Below, one piece after another: positions 18,202 to 25,905 of a stretch of DNA of 64,000 nucleotides; the stretch's first letter is position 1, and every line of letters begins with the position of its first letter. Position numbers and translations under genes: made by a program. The stretch is from the NCBI RefSeq assembly GCF_000758705.1, contig NZ_CP009287.1, positions 1,302,001-1,366,000 of the forward strand. Direction: 5' to 3'. The notes beneath the pieces are model-generated. The model was not told the origin of the DNA. It did no database searches and worked only from the letters and a program-made list of their open reading frames with translations. Source of the stretch: Paenibacillus graminis. Its GTDB lineage: Bacteria > Bacillota > Bacilli > Paenibacillales > Paenibacillaceae.

Positions 18202-19173
18202 TTAAGCCCCCGATTCTTTACTCTTGGCTGTGCGCCGTTTCGGTTTGGGCGAAATGACCGGAATCGGTCCGGTAGCCTCGTCAACGACGGGAACGCCGTC
18301 AGCGGTTTTATCGGGTTTGGCCGCGACTGTTTTCTTCCTGGACACCGCTCCGGCTTTCGGTTTGGTTGTGGCGGAAGCCGCAGATGGGCCGGGATCGGCA
18401 GGAATATGCTGCACGGCTTCGATACTGGCTTGAAGCGCAGCCATCAAGTCAATTACATTGCTCTCCTGGCGGGCGGGAGCAATATGGAACTCTTCACCGG
18501 CAATCTTGTGAGTAATCAGATCAAGCATGCGCTGGCGGTAGTCATCGGTGTATTTGCCCGGCTCAAACGGCATCGACAACTGTGAAATCAGCAGCTTGGC
18601 CATATCCAGCTCCTTGTCGTTTACGATGCCGGGCTCCGGCAGTCCTGGAACCTGGGATACAGGCCTAACTTCATCGGGATAATAGATGGTTTCAATTGCC
18701 AGGCAGTCAGCCAGCACGCGGATGGCGGCGAGGCTGCTTTTGGAGCGGATGGAAATTTTGGCAATTCCGATCTTTCCGGTCTGGCGCATGGCCTCCATCA
18801 GCAGACGATACGCATTGGCTCCCGCCTGATCCGGGGACAGGTAATAGGTTTTCTGGAAATAAATCGGGTCGATCTCGGTCAGGTCCACAAAATCCAAAAT
18901 GGTAATGCTCTTGCTGCTCTCCTCCGTCAGCTGGTCCAGCTCTTCTTTGTCAAAAAGGACAAACTTTCCCTTTTCATATTCGTAGCCCTTGCCGATTTCC
19001 TCCCAAGCCACCTCCTTGTCGCAGACGGGACATTTGCGCACATACGACAGCGGGCTGCCGCACTCCTTATGGATATAGCGCAGCGAGATGTCTTTGTCCT
19101 CGGTAGCGGAGAACATTTTGACCGGAACATGGACAAGCCCGAAGCTGATGGCCCCTTTCCAAACGGTATGCAT
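18202..19173 (-). CDS. ku: Ku protein, non-homologous end joining
   Basis: The 323-residue protein opens with MHTVWKGAISFGLVHVPVKM, the hallmark start of bacterial Ku, and keeps ATEDKDISLRYIHKECG, CPVCD and the ring segment IDPIYFQKTYYL. Ku homodimers encircle broken DNA ends and recruit LigD-type enzymes. The C-terminal 65 residues are a Lys/Pro/Ala-rich tail, as in B. subtilis YkoV. ATG 19173 was chosen over an ATG seven codons upstream because AGGAGG lies 8 bases before it. CATACTA upstream (19208-19214 on the reverse strand) resembles a sigma-G -10, but no good -35 is seen, so forespore control is only a suggestion. Confidence 0.95.
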   Translation of the reverse strand: MHTVWKGAISFGLVHVPVKMFSATEDKDISLRYIHKECGSPLSYVRKCPVCDKEVAWEEIGKGYEYEKGKFVLFDKEELDQLTEESSKSITILDFVDLTEIDPIYFQKTYYLSPDQAGANAYRLLMEAMRQTGKIGIAKISIRSKSSLAAIRVLADCLAIETIYYPDEVRPVSQVPGLPEPGIVNDKELDMAKLLISQLSMPFEPGKYTDDYRQRMLDLITHKIAGEEFHIAPARQESNVIDLMAALQASIEAVQHIPADPGPSAASATTKPKAGAVSRKKTVAAKPDKTADGVPVVDEATGPIPVISPKPKRRTAKSKESGA

Positions 19174-19316
19174 GGTGATCGCCTCCTGATCCAAAGTTCT
19201 TTCCGCTTAGTATGGGATGACAGAGCTTTTTCTAGCCTGATGCATTTTTTGCGCAGGCTGGGAAAAAATAAGCCCGGACGTTAAAGAAAATCTGCGTTTA
19301 AATTGGAGGAAAGCGA

Positions 19317-19490
19317 ATGGATCGGGAACGGAACGACTGGATGGATGCATTATCAGAGCAGGACATTCCCGCTGAAGCTGTGGATTGGGAGAGCATTGTA
19401 GATACCGGGAAAGTGGATGAGCTGCCCGAAGATTTTGAACGGCTGGACGCCGAAGCGACGATTGGCGAACCGCCTGCGCTTGAGGATTAA
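19317..19490 (+). CDS. Small acidic protein of unknown function
   Basis: A 57-codon reading frame starts at ATG 19317 behind TTGGAGGA (6-base spacing) and ends 43 bases before sspH. The product is strongly acidic, with about 15 Asp/Glu residues, three of them in DELPEDFERLD, and begins MDRERNDWMDALSEQDIPAE. I recognise no family. The good ribosome binding site, the position between the end-joining operon and sspH, and the biased composition support a real gene; a spore-related role is a guess from context. Confidence 0.6.
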   Translation: MDRERNDWMDALSEQDIPAEAVDWESIVDTGKVDELPEDFERLDAEATIGEPPALED

Positions 19491-19533
19491 TTCTGCCGCT
19501 TCTGCTATTTAAAACTTTAGGAGGAACCCAATA

Positions 19534-19719
19534 ATGGACGTACAACGGGCAAAGGCGATTTATGCCTCTAAGGATATGATTTCTGTGCACCTGGACGGAG
19601 AGCCTGTCTGGATAGAACATGTGGATGCGGAAAACGGGATGGCCACGGTGCAGGTAGGGTCACGTCCGACGAATACACATACGGTAGGTGTGGAGCGTCT
19701 GGAAGAACAGGAGAGCTGA
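19534..19719 (+). CDS. sspH: H-type small acid-soluble spore protein
   Basis: The 61-residue product MDVQRAKAIYASKDMISVHL... matches the SspH family, whose members open M-x-x-Q/A-RAKEI and contain an I-(Q/E)-HVD/E core (here VWIEHVDAENGMATV). These minor spore proteins are made in the forespore. AGGAGG lies 8 bases upstream of the ATG. A strong terminator follows. In B. subtilis sspH is a sigma-G gene; no clear sigma-G promoter was found here. Confidence 0.9.
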   Translation: MDVQRAKAIYASKDMISVHLDGEPVWIEHVDAENGMATVQVGSRPTNTHTVGVERLEEQES

Positions 19720-19746
19720 GACTGGAACCCATTCAGGACCTAAAAG

Positions 19747-19785
19747 CCGATTGAAGGGAGAAAACCCGTTCAATCGGTTTTTTGA
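19747..19785 (+). terminator. Terminator after sspH
   Basis: The stem CCGATTGAAGGG / CCCGTTCAATCGG closes a 5-base loop and is followed by TTTTTT. Confidence 0.9.
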
Positions 19786-19818
19786 TGTCTGCCGGGGGCA
19801 GCAAATAAAGAACGGCTG

Positions 19819-19847
19819 TTGCGGTAGAAGTATCATACCGATATAAT
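19819..19847 (+). promoter_or_regulatory. Promoter of the tsaE-tsaB-rimI-tsaD operon
   Basis: TTGCGG (19819-19824) and a perfect TATAAT (19842-19847) are separated by 17 bases, 90 bases before the tsaE start. Confidence 0.75.
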
Positions 19848-19937
19848 TGAAACGTATTGTGATATCGATTTATTGGGTTACGCATATCGCTCCTGGTGCA
19901 GGGGCGTGGATTGAAATTAAAAGGTGGTAGTTGCAGC

Positions 19938-20429
19938 TTGAACAACATCGCTGAAACGGTGTTTATTTACCGTTCATATAGCCTGGATGATACAGAGCAG
20001 CTAGCGGCTGAACTGGCCGCCTCTGCAGAACCGGGCATGGTTATCGGACTGGACGGAGATCTGGGCGCTGGGAAAACAGCGTTCTCACAGAGCTTCGCCC
20101 GTCATTTGGGTGTGCAAGGGATCGTTAGCAGCCCGACATTTACAATTATCAAGGAGTATGAAGGGCGTCTGCCGCTCTATCATATGGACGTATACCGTAT
20201 CTCGGTCCAGGAAGCGGACGAGCTGGGGCTGGATGAATATTTCTATGGGCAGGGCATCTGCCTGGTGGAGTGGAGCCGTATTATTGCAGATTTGATGCCG
20301 CCGCGGCATCTCCATATTGCTATGGAAACATGCGGGCCGGAGCAACGGCTGATTACAGTGACCGGAAGCGGGGAGCCTTACGGCGAGGTGTGCCGGGCTC
20401 TGAACCAGAAGTGGGGTAATGAAAGATGA
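19938..20429 (+). CDS. tsaE: tRNA t6A synthesis ATPase TsaE
   Basis: The 163-residue ATPase has Walker A GDLGAGKTAFSQ at about residues 43-54 and the TsaE motifs SPTFTIIKEYEG and YHMDVYRI. It works with TsaB and TsaD to transfer threonylcarbamoyl to A37 of ANN-decoding tRNAs. TTG 19938 was chosen because AAAGGTGG lies 10 bases upstream; an ATG-independent longer reading from 19896 has no such site. It is the first gene of a four-gene operon in which every junction overlaps. It is homologous to B. subtilis YdiB. Confidence 0.95.
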   Translation: MNNIAETVFIYRSYSLDDTEQLAAELAASAEPGMVIGLDGDLGAGKTAFSQSFARHLGVQGIVSSPTFTIIKEYEGRLPLYHMDVYRISVQEADELGLDEYFYGQGICLVEWSRIIADLMPPRHLHIAMETCGPEQRLITVTGSGEPYGEVCRALNQKWGNER

Positions 20430-21265
20430 AGAAGCAAAATGAGGAGCCGCGCAAGCGGTTTTTGGCGCTGGATACTTCCACAGCTATCCTTGGGGTAGCG
20501 ATTACGGAGAATGGCAGGCTGCTGCATGAAACGAATGCCTCAGGGGAGCGGAACCATTCCGTGCACCTGCTGCCGATTATTGAGCAGGCGCTGCAGGCTA
20601 CCGGCACAACCTCCGCCATGATCGGCGGAGTTGCTGTTGGGCTGGGACCGGGATCGTATACCGGAACGCGTATTGCTGTAACTGCTGCCAAGACACTGGC
20701 GTGGGCCTGGAAGGTGCCGGTAGCCGGCATCTCCACCCTGCAGGCGCTGGCCTGGGGCGGTTTGGCCGCTGCTCTGAAGCAGCAGGAGGAAGCACCAAGC
20801 GCGGGGGAACCGGCGGTACAAGAACCAGCCGGGACTGGCCCCGACTGGATTATTCCGCTGCTGGATGCGCGCCGGGGGCAGGCCTACACCGCACTGTTCG
20901 CTTCGGATGGGGAGCATGCGCCCCGGAGGCTGGAGCCGGATGCTATCCGGCTTATGGCCGACTGGGTACTGCTCCTGGCGGATAGACTGAAGCAGGCGGA
21001 GGCAGAAGGCAGGAAGCCGCGTGCCATCTGGTTCGTCGGCGAGACCCTGCTGCTTGGCAGCGGGGAATCAACCGGTCTGCTGCGGGAAGCGGGGAATGTA
21101 CACGCTGTGCCCTATGAGCTGGAAGGCCGCTGGGCAGGGTATTTAGGGGAAGAGCGCCTGCAAGCGGGAAGCGATGATCTGCACAGTCTAATCCCGAATT
21201 ATACTCAGCTTTCCGAAGCGGAAGCCAATCTGCGCCGGAGCAGTGAAGGGAGCCTGAATCAATAA
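20426..21265 (+). CDS. tsaB: tRNA t6A synthesis protein TsaB
   Basis: The 279-residue protein has the ASKHA fold opening RFLALDTSTAILGVAI and the TsaB motif VGLGPGSYTGTRIAVTAAKTL. It is the structural partner of TsaD and has lost its own active site in this family. At 279 residues it is longer than many homologues (about 230) owing to an insertion at about residues 110-135 rich in Glu, Pro and Ala. ATG overlaps the tsaE stop by 4 bases (ATGA). Confidence 0.95.
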   Translation: MKKQNEEPRKRFLALDTSTAILGVAITENGRLLHETNASGERNHSVHLLPIIEQALQATGTTSAMIGGVAVGLGPGSYTGTRIAVTAAKTLAWAWKVPVAGISTLQALAWGGLAAALKQQEEAPSAGEPAVQEPAGTGPDWIIPLLDARRGQAYTALFASDGEHAPRRLEPDAIRLMADWVLLLADRLKQAEAEGRKPRAIWFVGETLLLGSGESTGLLREAGNVHAVPYELEGRWAGYLGEERLQAGSDDLHSLIPNYTQLSEAEANLRRSSEGSLNQ

Positions 21266-21789
21266 TGATGGAATCGGACCCGGTAAGAGATCAGAGCACA
21301 GAGCTGGTCTTTCGCCTGATGAAGCTTGTAGATATTCCTCATATTCTGATTATTGAGCGGGAAGCTTTCACAATGCCTTGGACGGAGGAGGCCTTCCGCA
21401 ACGAGCTGACCCATAATCATTTTGCCAAATATATGGTCATGGAGCTGCACGGGCACATTATTGGCTATGCGGGAATGTGGGCCATTGTGGACGAAGCGCA
21501 TGTCACGAATATCGCGTTGCTTGAGGCGTACCGGGGACGCAAATGGGGCGAGAGACTGCTGGACGAGCTAATGAAGACGGCCGCCTTTTTGGGCATGAAG
21601 TCTATCACACTGGAGGTCCGGGTCTCGAACGAGGTCGCCCAGAATTTGTACCGCAAAAAAGGCTTCCGACCGGCAGGCACCCGCAAAGGCTATTATTCAG
21701 ATAATCGCGAGGATGCGCTGATTATGTGGGCGGATCTGCCGGAATACGGGGAGCAAGGCATGATGGAAGGAAGCGTGGACCTGAAATGA
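21265..21789 (+). CDS. rimI: Ribosomal protein S18 alanine N-acetyltransferase
   Basis: This 174-residue GNAT enzyme carries the RimI signature: EREAFTMPWTEEAFRNEL near the N-terminus, the acetyl-CoA loop RGRKWGERLLDELM (RxxGxG/A form) and the C-terminal NLYRKKGFRPAGTRKGYYSD. It acetylates the N-terminus of S18. Its place between tsaB and tsaD is conserved in many Bacillota (B. subtilis ydiD). The start overlaps the tsaB stop by one base; a second ATG follows immediately and could be used. Confidence 0.92.
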   Translation: MMESDPVRDQSTELVFRLMKLVDIPHILIIEREAFTMPWTEEAFRNELTHNHFAKYMVMELHGHIIGYAGMWAIVDEAHVTNIALLEAYRGRKWGERLLDELMKTAAFLGMKSITLEVRVSNEVAQNLYRKKGFRPAGTRKGYYSDNREDALIMWADLPEYGEQGMMEGSVDLK

Positions 21790-22835
21790 AGACAGAAACG
21801 GGTGAAGTTCAGCCTGTACTTATATTGGCTATTGAAACCAGCTGCGATGAAACTTCTGTAGCGGTGGTCAAGGACGGCTGTGAGGTGCTTTCGAACATGA
21901 TCTCCAGCCAGATCGAAACCCATCGCGCGTTCGGCGGTGTCGTGCCTGAGGTGGCATCCCGCAAGCATGTAGAGGTGATTACACTGGTGATAGAGCAAGC
22001 GCTGGCAGCGGCAGGCGTTCAGCCCGAACAGCTGACGGCAGTTGCGGTTACCCAGGGACCCGGACTTGTCGGAGCACTGCTGGTAGGTGTTGTAGCTGCC
22101 AAAAGCCTTGCGCTTGCCTGGGGCAAGCCCCTGATTGGCACACATCATATTGCCGGTCATATTTATGCCAACCGGCTGGTTAAGGAGCTGCAGTATCCCA
22201 ACATGACGCTGGTGGTATCCGGCGGGCATACGGAACTGGTCAGCATGGAACGGGAGGGCAGGTTCCGGATTATCGGCCGGACCCGCGATGACGCTGTGGG
22301 CGAAGCCTATGACAAGGTAGCGCGGGCACTCGGGTTCCCTTATCCGGGCGGCCCCCATGTGGACCGGCTGGCCCGCGAAGCGGAGGAAGCGGTGCCGCTT
22401 CCCCGCGTCTGGCTGGAGCCGGATTCCTACGATTTCAGCTTCAGCGGCCTGAAGTCAGCCGTGCTGAATGTGGTCAACCAGAGCAGGATGAAAGGCCTTG
22501 CGCCGGATGTGGCCGGGATTGCCCGCGGCTTCCAGGAGTCGGTTGTCGAGGTGCTGGTGGAGAAGGCGGTTCGTGCTGTAAAAGCTAACCAAGCCAAGCA
22601 GCTTCTGCTCAGCGGAGGCGTAGCCGCCAACAAGGGCCTGCGCGGGGCGCTGACCGCCCGCTGCAAGGCGGAGGGGATTGAGCTGATTATCCCGCCTCCG
22701 GTATTCTGCACCGACAATGCGGCTATGATCGGTGCGGCCGCTTACGTGAAATGGCGCCATGACGGCAGCACACCGCTGGATATGGTCGCTGATCCGGGGT
22801 TCTCGCTGGAAAATTGGTCAGTGGAAGCCTATTGA
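21786..22835 (+). CDS. tsaD: tRNA t6A transferase catalytic subunit TsaD
   Basis: The 349-residue enzyme opens ILAIETSCDETSVAVV, has the metal ligands in HHIAGHIYAN (HxxxH) and the ASKHA phosphate loop in VTQGPGLVGALLVG. DNAAMIGAAAY is the C-terminal metal motif. It transfers the threonylcarbamoyl group to tRNA A37. ATG 21786 overlaps the rimI stop (ATGA), which fixes the start against a reading 20 codons longer inside rimI. A promoter for the next unit overlaps its stop codon. Confidence 0.96.
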   Translation: MKTETGEVQPVLILAIETSCDETSVAVVKDGCEVLSNMISSQIETHRAFGGVVPEVASRKHVEVITLVIEQALAAAGVQPEQLTAVAVTQGPGLVGALLVGVVAAKSLALAWGKPLIGTHHIAGHIYANRLVKELQYPNMTLVVSGGHTELVSMEREGRFRIIGRTRDDAVGEAYDKVARALGFPYPGGPHVDRLAREAEEAVPLPRVWLEPDSYDFSFSGLKSAVLNVVNQSRMKGLAPDVAGIARGFQESVVEVLVEKAVRAVKANQAKQLLLSGGVAANKGLRGALTARCKAEGIELIIPPPVFCTDNAAMIGAAAYVKWRHDGSTPLDMVADPGFSLENWSVEAY

Positions 22836-22861
22836 CATCTGTTGGGGACGGCAGGTATAAT
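22832..22861 (+). promoter_or_regulatory. Sigma-A promoter of the T-box-leuA unit
   Basis: A perfect TTGACA (22832-22837) and a perfect TATAAT (22856-22861) are 18 bases apart. The -35 overlaps the tsaD stop codon. Transcription should start near 22868, just before the first T-box. Confidence 0.85.
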
Positions 22862-22879
22862 CAGTTCAATCATTATCTA

Positions 22880-23246
22880 TAATTTGAACAAACGCGATGA
22901 ATGGAAGCAGTAAGGAATCTCCGGGATAAGAGAACTGCGGGTAGGTGCGACGCAGCCGAAGGAGGCCTGAACTCGTCCGGGAGCGGAACGGTGGAAGCAG
23001 GAGGTTCCTTCAGGAACGTCAACCGGGGCGTAAGCAGCCCGGACCTTTCGTACACCGTTACGGTTCGCCTCCGTAAGAGGGTAGCCTGCAGAGTGACGGA
23101 ATAAGCGGTTGCTTCCGGTTTCCTTGCAAGGCTGTAGAGTGGATATTCAGGAACGGCTAAAGCGCTGGCTGAACCGGATATCAACAAGAGTGGTACCGCG
23201 AAGGTGAACAGCCTGTCGTCTCTTGAATGAGGCGGCAGGCTTTTTT
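22880..23246 (+). promoter_or_regulatory. T-box leader 1, leucine (CUC) specifier
   Basis: The stem I landmarks are AGTAAGG near the base, AGAACTGCGGG with GGTGCGACGCAG at the apex, and GAACTC on the 3' side, giving CTC (22972-22974) as specifier for leucine. The T-box sequence AAGAGTGGTACCGCG is at 23186-23200; its UGGU can pair with the ACCA end of tRNA-Leu. The terminator AGCCTGTCGTCTC / GAGGCGGCAGGCT with six T residues is at 23210-23246. Uncharged tRNA-Leu would permit read-through. No gene follows before a second T-box. Confidence 0.9.
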
Positions 23247-23289
23247 GCGTGAATTGACAAGGTCATTGAAGAAGTTAACGGATGTTATA

Positions 23290-23604
23290 GCGTACACGTG
23301 ATGAACGGGAGCAGTAGATGAACAAGGTGAGCAGAGAGCTGCGGGGTGGTGCGACGCAGTCACCGGAGGCATTGAATCTCGCCCGGGAGCGGAGCGGCGG
23401 AAGCAGCAGGATGTATGCCGCTACGGATGTCCCCGTTACCGGACCTTCATGGAGTGCTGCCGGGCATTAGCGCCTGGCCGGTATTCCGTGGGGAAGAGCA
23501 GGACGCAGCTTGAAGCTTTGCTGGTATAGAAGGCTGTGCGTCAAAAAGAGTGGTACCGCGGAGGGGGAACCCGCCGTCTCTTTAATAGAGATGGCGGGTT
23601 TTTG
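23290..23604 (+). promoter_or_regulatory. T-box leader 2, leucine (CUC) specifier, in tandem
   Basis: A complete second T-box follows the first. AGTAGA, GCAGAGAGCTGCGGGG and GGTGCGACGCAG mark stem I. The specifier CTC at 23378-23380 sits in GAATCTCGCC, the same distance from a shared CGGGAGCGGA anchor as in T-box 1. The T-box sequence AAGAGTGGTACCGCG is at 23546-23560. The terminator AACCCGCCGTCTC / GAGATGGCGGGTT with a T tract is at 23568-23604. Both leaders must be read through to express leuA. Confidence 0.9.
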
Positions 23605-23876
23605 TGTTGTTCAGGTGATGACCGGATCAGGCCGCATCATTCTGGAGAAGGTTGGAGAGTGAAGGCTGTCTGCCAAGCTAGGCGGATAGCCGGCTCTCAA
23701 CTTGCTGCCGGCAGCAGCGGGTGGGAATGGGCAGAGCCGCAAGTCGACGTGCGGTTCTTGTACAAAGTGGAAATAAGGCCAGGACATAGGAAGATTGCAG
23801 CTTAAGTACACCATATTTCGGCTTATGCTTCCGGGTCTGAGAAGCAATGCCCACAAAACTTTTAGGAGGGATTCCC
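23605..23876 (+). promoter_or_regulatory. Structured leader between T-box 2 and leuA
   Basis: This 272-base stretch has no convincing gene. It holds nested stems: GTTGGAGAG with CTCTCAAC around GGCTGTCTGCC / GGCGGATAGCC (about 23650-23701), then GAGCCGCA / TGCGGTTC (about 23734-23757). It lacks the T-box sequence and a terminator. Its purpose is unknown; it may be a relic of a third leader or an mRNA-stability element. Confidence 0.35.
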
Positions 23877-25433
23877 ATGATTATTCCGGTAAAGAAACGA
23901 ATTCAGATTTTCGATACGACGCTGCGTGACGGTGAGCAGGCTCCCGGAGCAAGTCTCACTCCGGAACAAAAAATCATACTGGCCTATAAGCTGGCTGAGC
24001 TGGGCGTGGATGTGCTGGAGCCGGGGTTCCCGGTATCCAGCCCCGGGGATTTTGCCGCCGTGGAGACGATCTCCCGGAAGGTGCAGGGTGTGGAAATCTG
24101 CGGCTTTGCCCGTGCGGTCAGAGGGGATATTGATGCTGCGGTGCGGGCGACCCGGGATGCGGAGCGGCGGCGGCTTCATCTGTTCATCTCCTCCTCGGAT
24201 ATTCACCTGCGCCATCAGCTGCGCATGAGCCGGGCCGAGGTTGTAGCCGCCGCCCGGGAGATGATGGCGTATGCCCGCCAATTCTGCGAGGTGGTGGAGT
24301 TCACCGCCATGGATGCCGCACGGACGGGCATCGATGATCTGATTGAAATGGTGGAGGCCGTCATTGAGGAAGGTGCGACGATTATTAACTTGCCCGATAC
24401 GGTAGGCTACGCGCTGCCGCAGGAATATGGCGAGATGTTCCGCCGGGTCCGGCTGGGAGCCAGAGGCGGTGATACCGTGAGCTATAGCGCTCACTGCCAC
24501 AACGACCTGGGGCTGGCCGTGGCCAACAGCCTGGCCGCGATTGAAGGAGGGGCTACCCAGATCGAGGTGACCGTTAACGGCGTAGGTGAGCGCACCGGAA
24601 ACTGTGCGCTGGAAGAGCTGGTCATGGCGCTGGAGACGCGGGGGGATGTGCTTGGTGCGGAAACCGGAATTGTGCTGGATAAGCTGTATGACACTTCGCG
24701 GATCATCAGCGGGGCCATGCATTTTCCCATTGCCTACAACAAGCCGGTTGTCGGCAGAAACGCCTTCCAGCATGAATCGGGAATTCACCAGGACGGGTTG
24801 CTGAAGGACCGCAGCACCTATGAAATTATGGACCCGGAGCGGCTGGGCATCCCGCGCAGCATGATTATTCTGGGCAAGCATTCCGGCCGGCATGCACTGA
24901 AGGACCGGGCGGCGAAGTATGGCATTGCGCTCAGTTCCGGGGAGCTGGACGCATTGTATGAATCCTTCAAGGAGACGGCTGACCGCCAGAAGGCAGTCAG
25001 TGACGATGAGCTGCTGCGGATGGTAAGCACCACTACCGGTCAGGAAGCCCAGGTCTATGAGCTGGGCGAGGTCCAGGTACTGGCCGGCAGCGCGCAGCGC
25101 CGGGTGGCCGCCGTTACGGTCCGCCATTTAAGAAGCGGCGAAGAAACCTCGCATACCAGCACCGGCGACGGTCCGCTGGAAGCGATTATTGCGGCAATCG
25201 GGCAAGGGATTGCGGAGGAGATTGATTTTGCCGGACTGGAGCTGCACTCACTGGGAAGCGGAGAGAACGCGCAGGCAGAGGCCGCAGTCATGGTGGAGTG
25301 GGAGGGCAATAAATTCAGAGGGACGGCCATCCACCAGGACATTGTAATGGCCGCGGGGATTGCTTTTATCGCCGCCTGCAATTCAGCTCTGCTCTCAGCC
25401 TCTTCGGCATCACAGCCATTGCCGGCTGTATAG
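23877..25433 (+). CDS. leuA: 2-isopropylmalate synthase
   Basis: The 518-residue enzyme condenses acetyl-CoA and 2-oxoisovalerate in the first committed step of leucine synthesis. [16 protein letters not shown] at the N-terminus gives the metal-binding Asp and catalytic Arg. [13 protein letters not shown] carries the HxH metal ligands, and [20 protein letters not shown] is diagnostic of LeuA. The C-terminal third (about 390-510) is the leucine-sensing regulatory domain. ATG 23877 follows TTTTAGGAGGG; a longer reading from 23847 lacks a ribosome binding site. It stands alone rather than in an ilv-leu operon, behind two leucine T-boxes. Confidence 0.95.
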   Translation: MIIPVKKRIQIFDTTLRDGEQAPGASLTPEQKIILAYKLAELGVDVLEPGFPVSSPGDFAAVETISRKVQGVEICGFARAVRGDIDAAVRATRDAERRRLHLFISSSDIHLRHQLRMSRAEVVAAAREMMAYARQFCEVVEFTAMDAARTGIDDLIEMVEAVIEEGATIINLPDTVGYALPQEYGEMFRRVRLGARGGDTVSYSAHCHNDLGLAVANSLAAIEGGATQIEVTVNGVGERTGNCALEELVMALETRGDVLGAETGIVLDKLYDTSRIISGAMHFPIAYNKPVVGRNAFQHESGIHQDGLLKDRSTYEIMDPERLGIPRSMIILGKHSGRHALKDRAAKYGIALSSGELDALYESFKETADRQKAVSDDELLRMVSTTTGQEAQVYELGEVQVLAGSAQRRVAAVTVRHLRSGEETSHTSTGDGPLEAIIAAIGQGIAEEIDFAGLELHSLGSGENAQAEAAVMVEWEGNKFRGTAIHQDIVMAAGIAFIAACNSALLSASSASQPLPAV

Positions 25434-25501
25434 CACGAAGCGCTTCAACCATCGTCAAGCTGCAATATCGTAAATTTGCAAGGCCGTCCCAAAATATCCA
25501 C

Positions 25502-25547
25502 AGACCTGTTTTTACCACGCATAGTGTGGGGAAACAGGTCTTATTTT
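25502..25547 (+). terminator. Terminator after leuA
   Basis: AGACCTGTTTTTACCAC pairs with GTGTGGGGAAACAGGTCT and is followed by TATTTTG. It overlaps the start of the DnaA-box cluster. Confidence 0.75.
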
Positions 25548-25782
25548 GTGGAAAAACGAAGAATAAAAGAGCAGAAGCATCTTTTGTCAAGCTGTGGACA
25601 ACGTTATCCACATATTCTGCCCGAGTTGTGTAAAAATCGTGTAAAATCAGCAATAACGGCATTTTTTTAAATCCCGGAAATGGCTGTTTACTAAGAGCCG
25701 TTTTCTTGTGAGAATTGTGGATAATGTGGATAGTTCGGTGGATAAAAAGTCCTTGACAAGGAAAAAGGCGATTTTACGCGTA

Positions 25783-25807
25783 AAAAAAGGCCACATGGGC
25801 CTTTTTA
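25783..25807 (-). terminator. Terminator after the ABC-F gene
   Basis: AAAAAGGCC-ACAT-GGGCCTTTTT forms a compact hairpin. Read on the reverse strand it is followed by seven T residues, about 100 bases after the ABC-F stop codon. It lies inside the DnaA-box cluster. Confidence 0.75.
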
Positions 25808-25905
25808 TGCTGTGAGTTATACACTAAAACTGTGGATGGGGCTGTGGATAACTATTTATGAACAAACGGGGAATTCTTAAAAAATAATTATTTAACGGAT
25901 TTACA

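Larger units (their letters stand above)
25494..25851. other. Cluster of DnaA boxes
   Basis: Eight DnaA-box-like 9-mers lie in 358 bases. Three are perfect TTATCCACA: 25604-25612 (+), 25716-25724 (-) and 25843-25851 (-). Near matches are ATATCCACA 25494, TGTGGACAA 25593, TGTGGATAG 25725, GGTGGATAA 25737 and TGTGGATGG 25831. The region is AT-rich, lies between convergent genes and carries no coding frame. It is not an origin by context, because dnaA and dnaN are absent. B. subtilis has comparable DnaA-box clusters outside oriC that restrain initiation. Confidence 0.75.

Noticed and set aside
23536..23805. Open frame across the second T-box terminator
   Set aside because: It runs through the T-box and terminator structures and has no ribosome binding site.
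23862..25127. 421-codon frame antisense to leuA
   Set aside because: No start signal or family match; leuA explains the region.
25494..25851. DnaA boxes as the chromosome origin
   Set aside because: dnaA, dnaN and other origin genes are absent, and the flanking genes belong to an internal conserved block.
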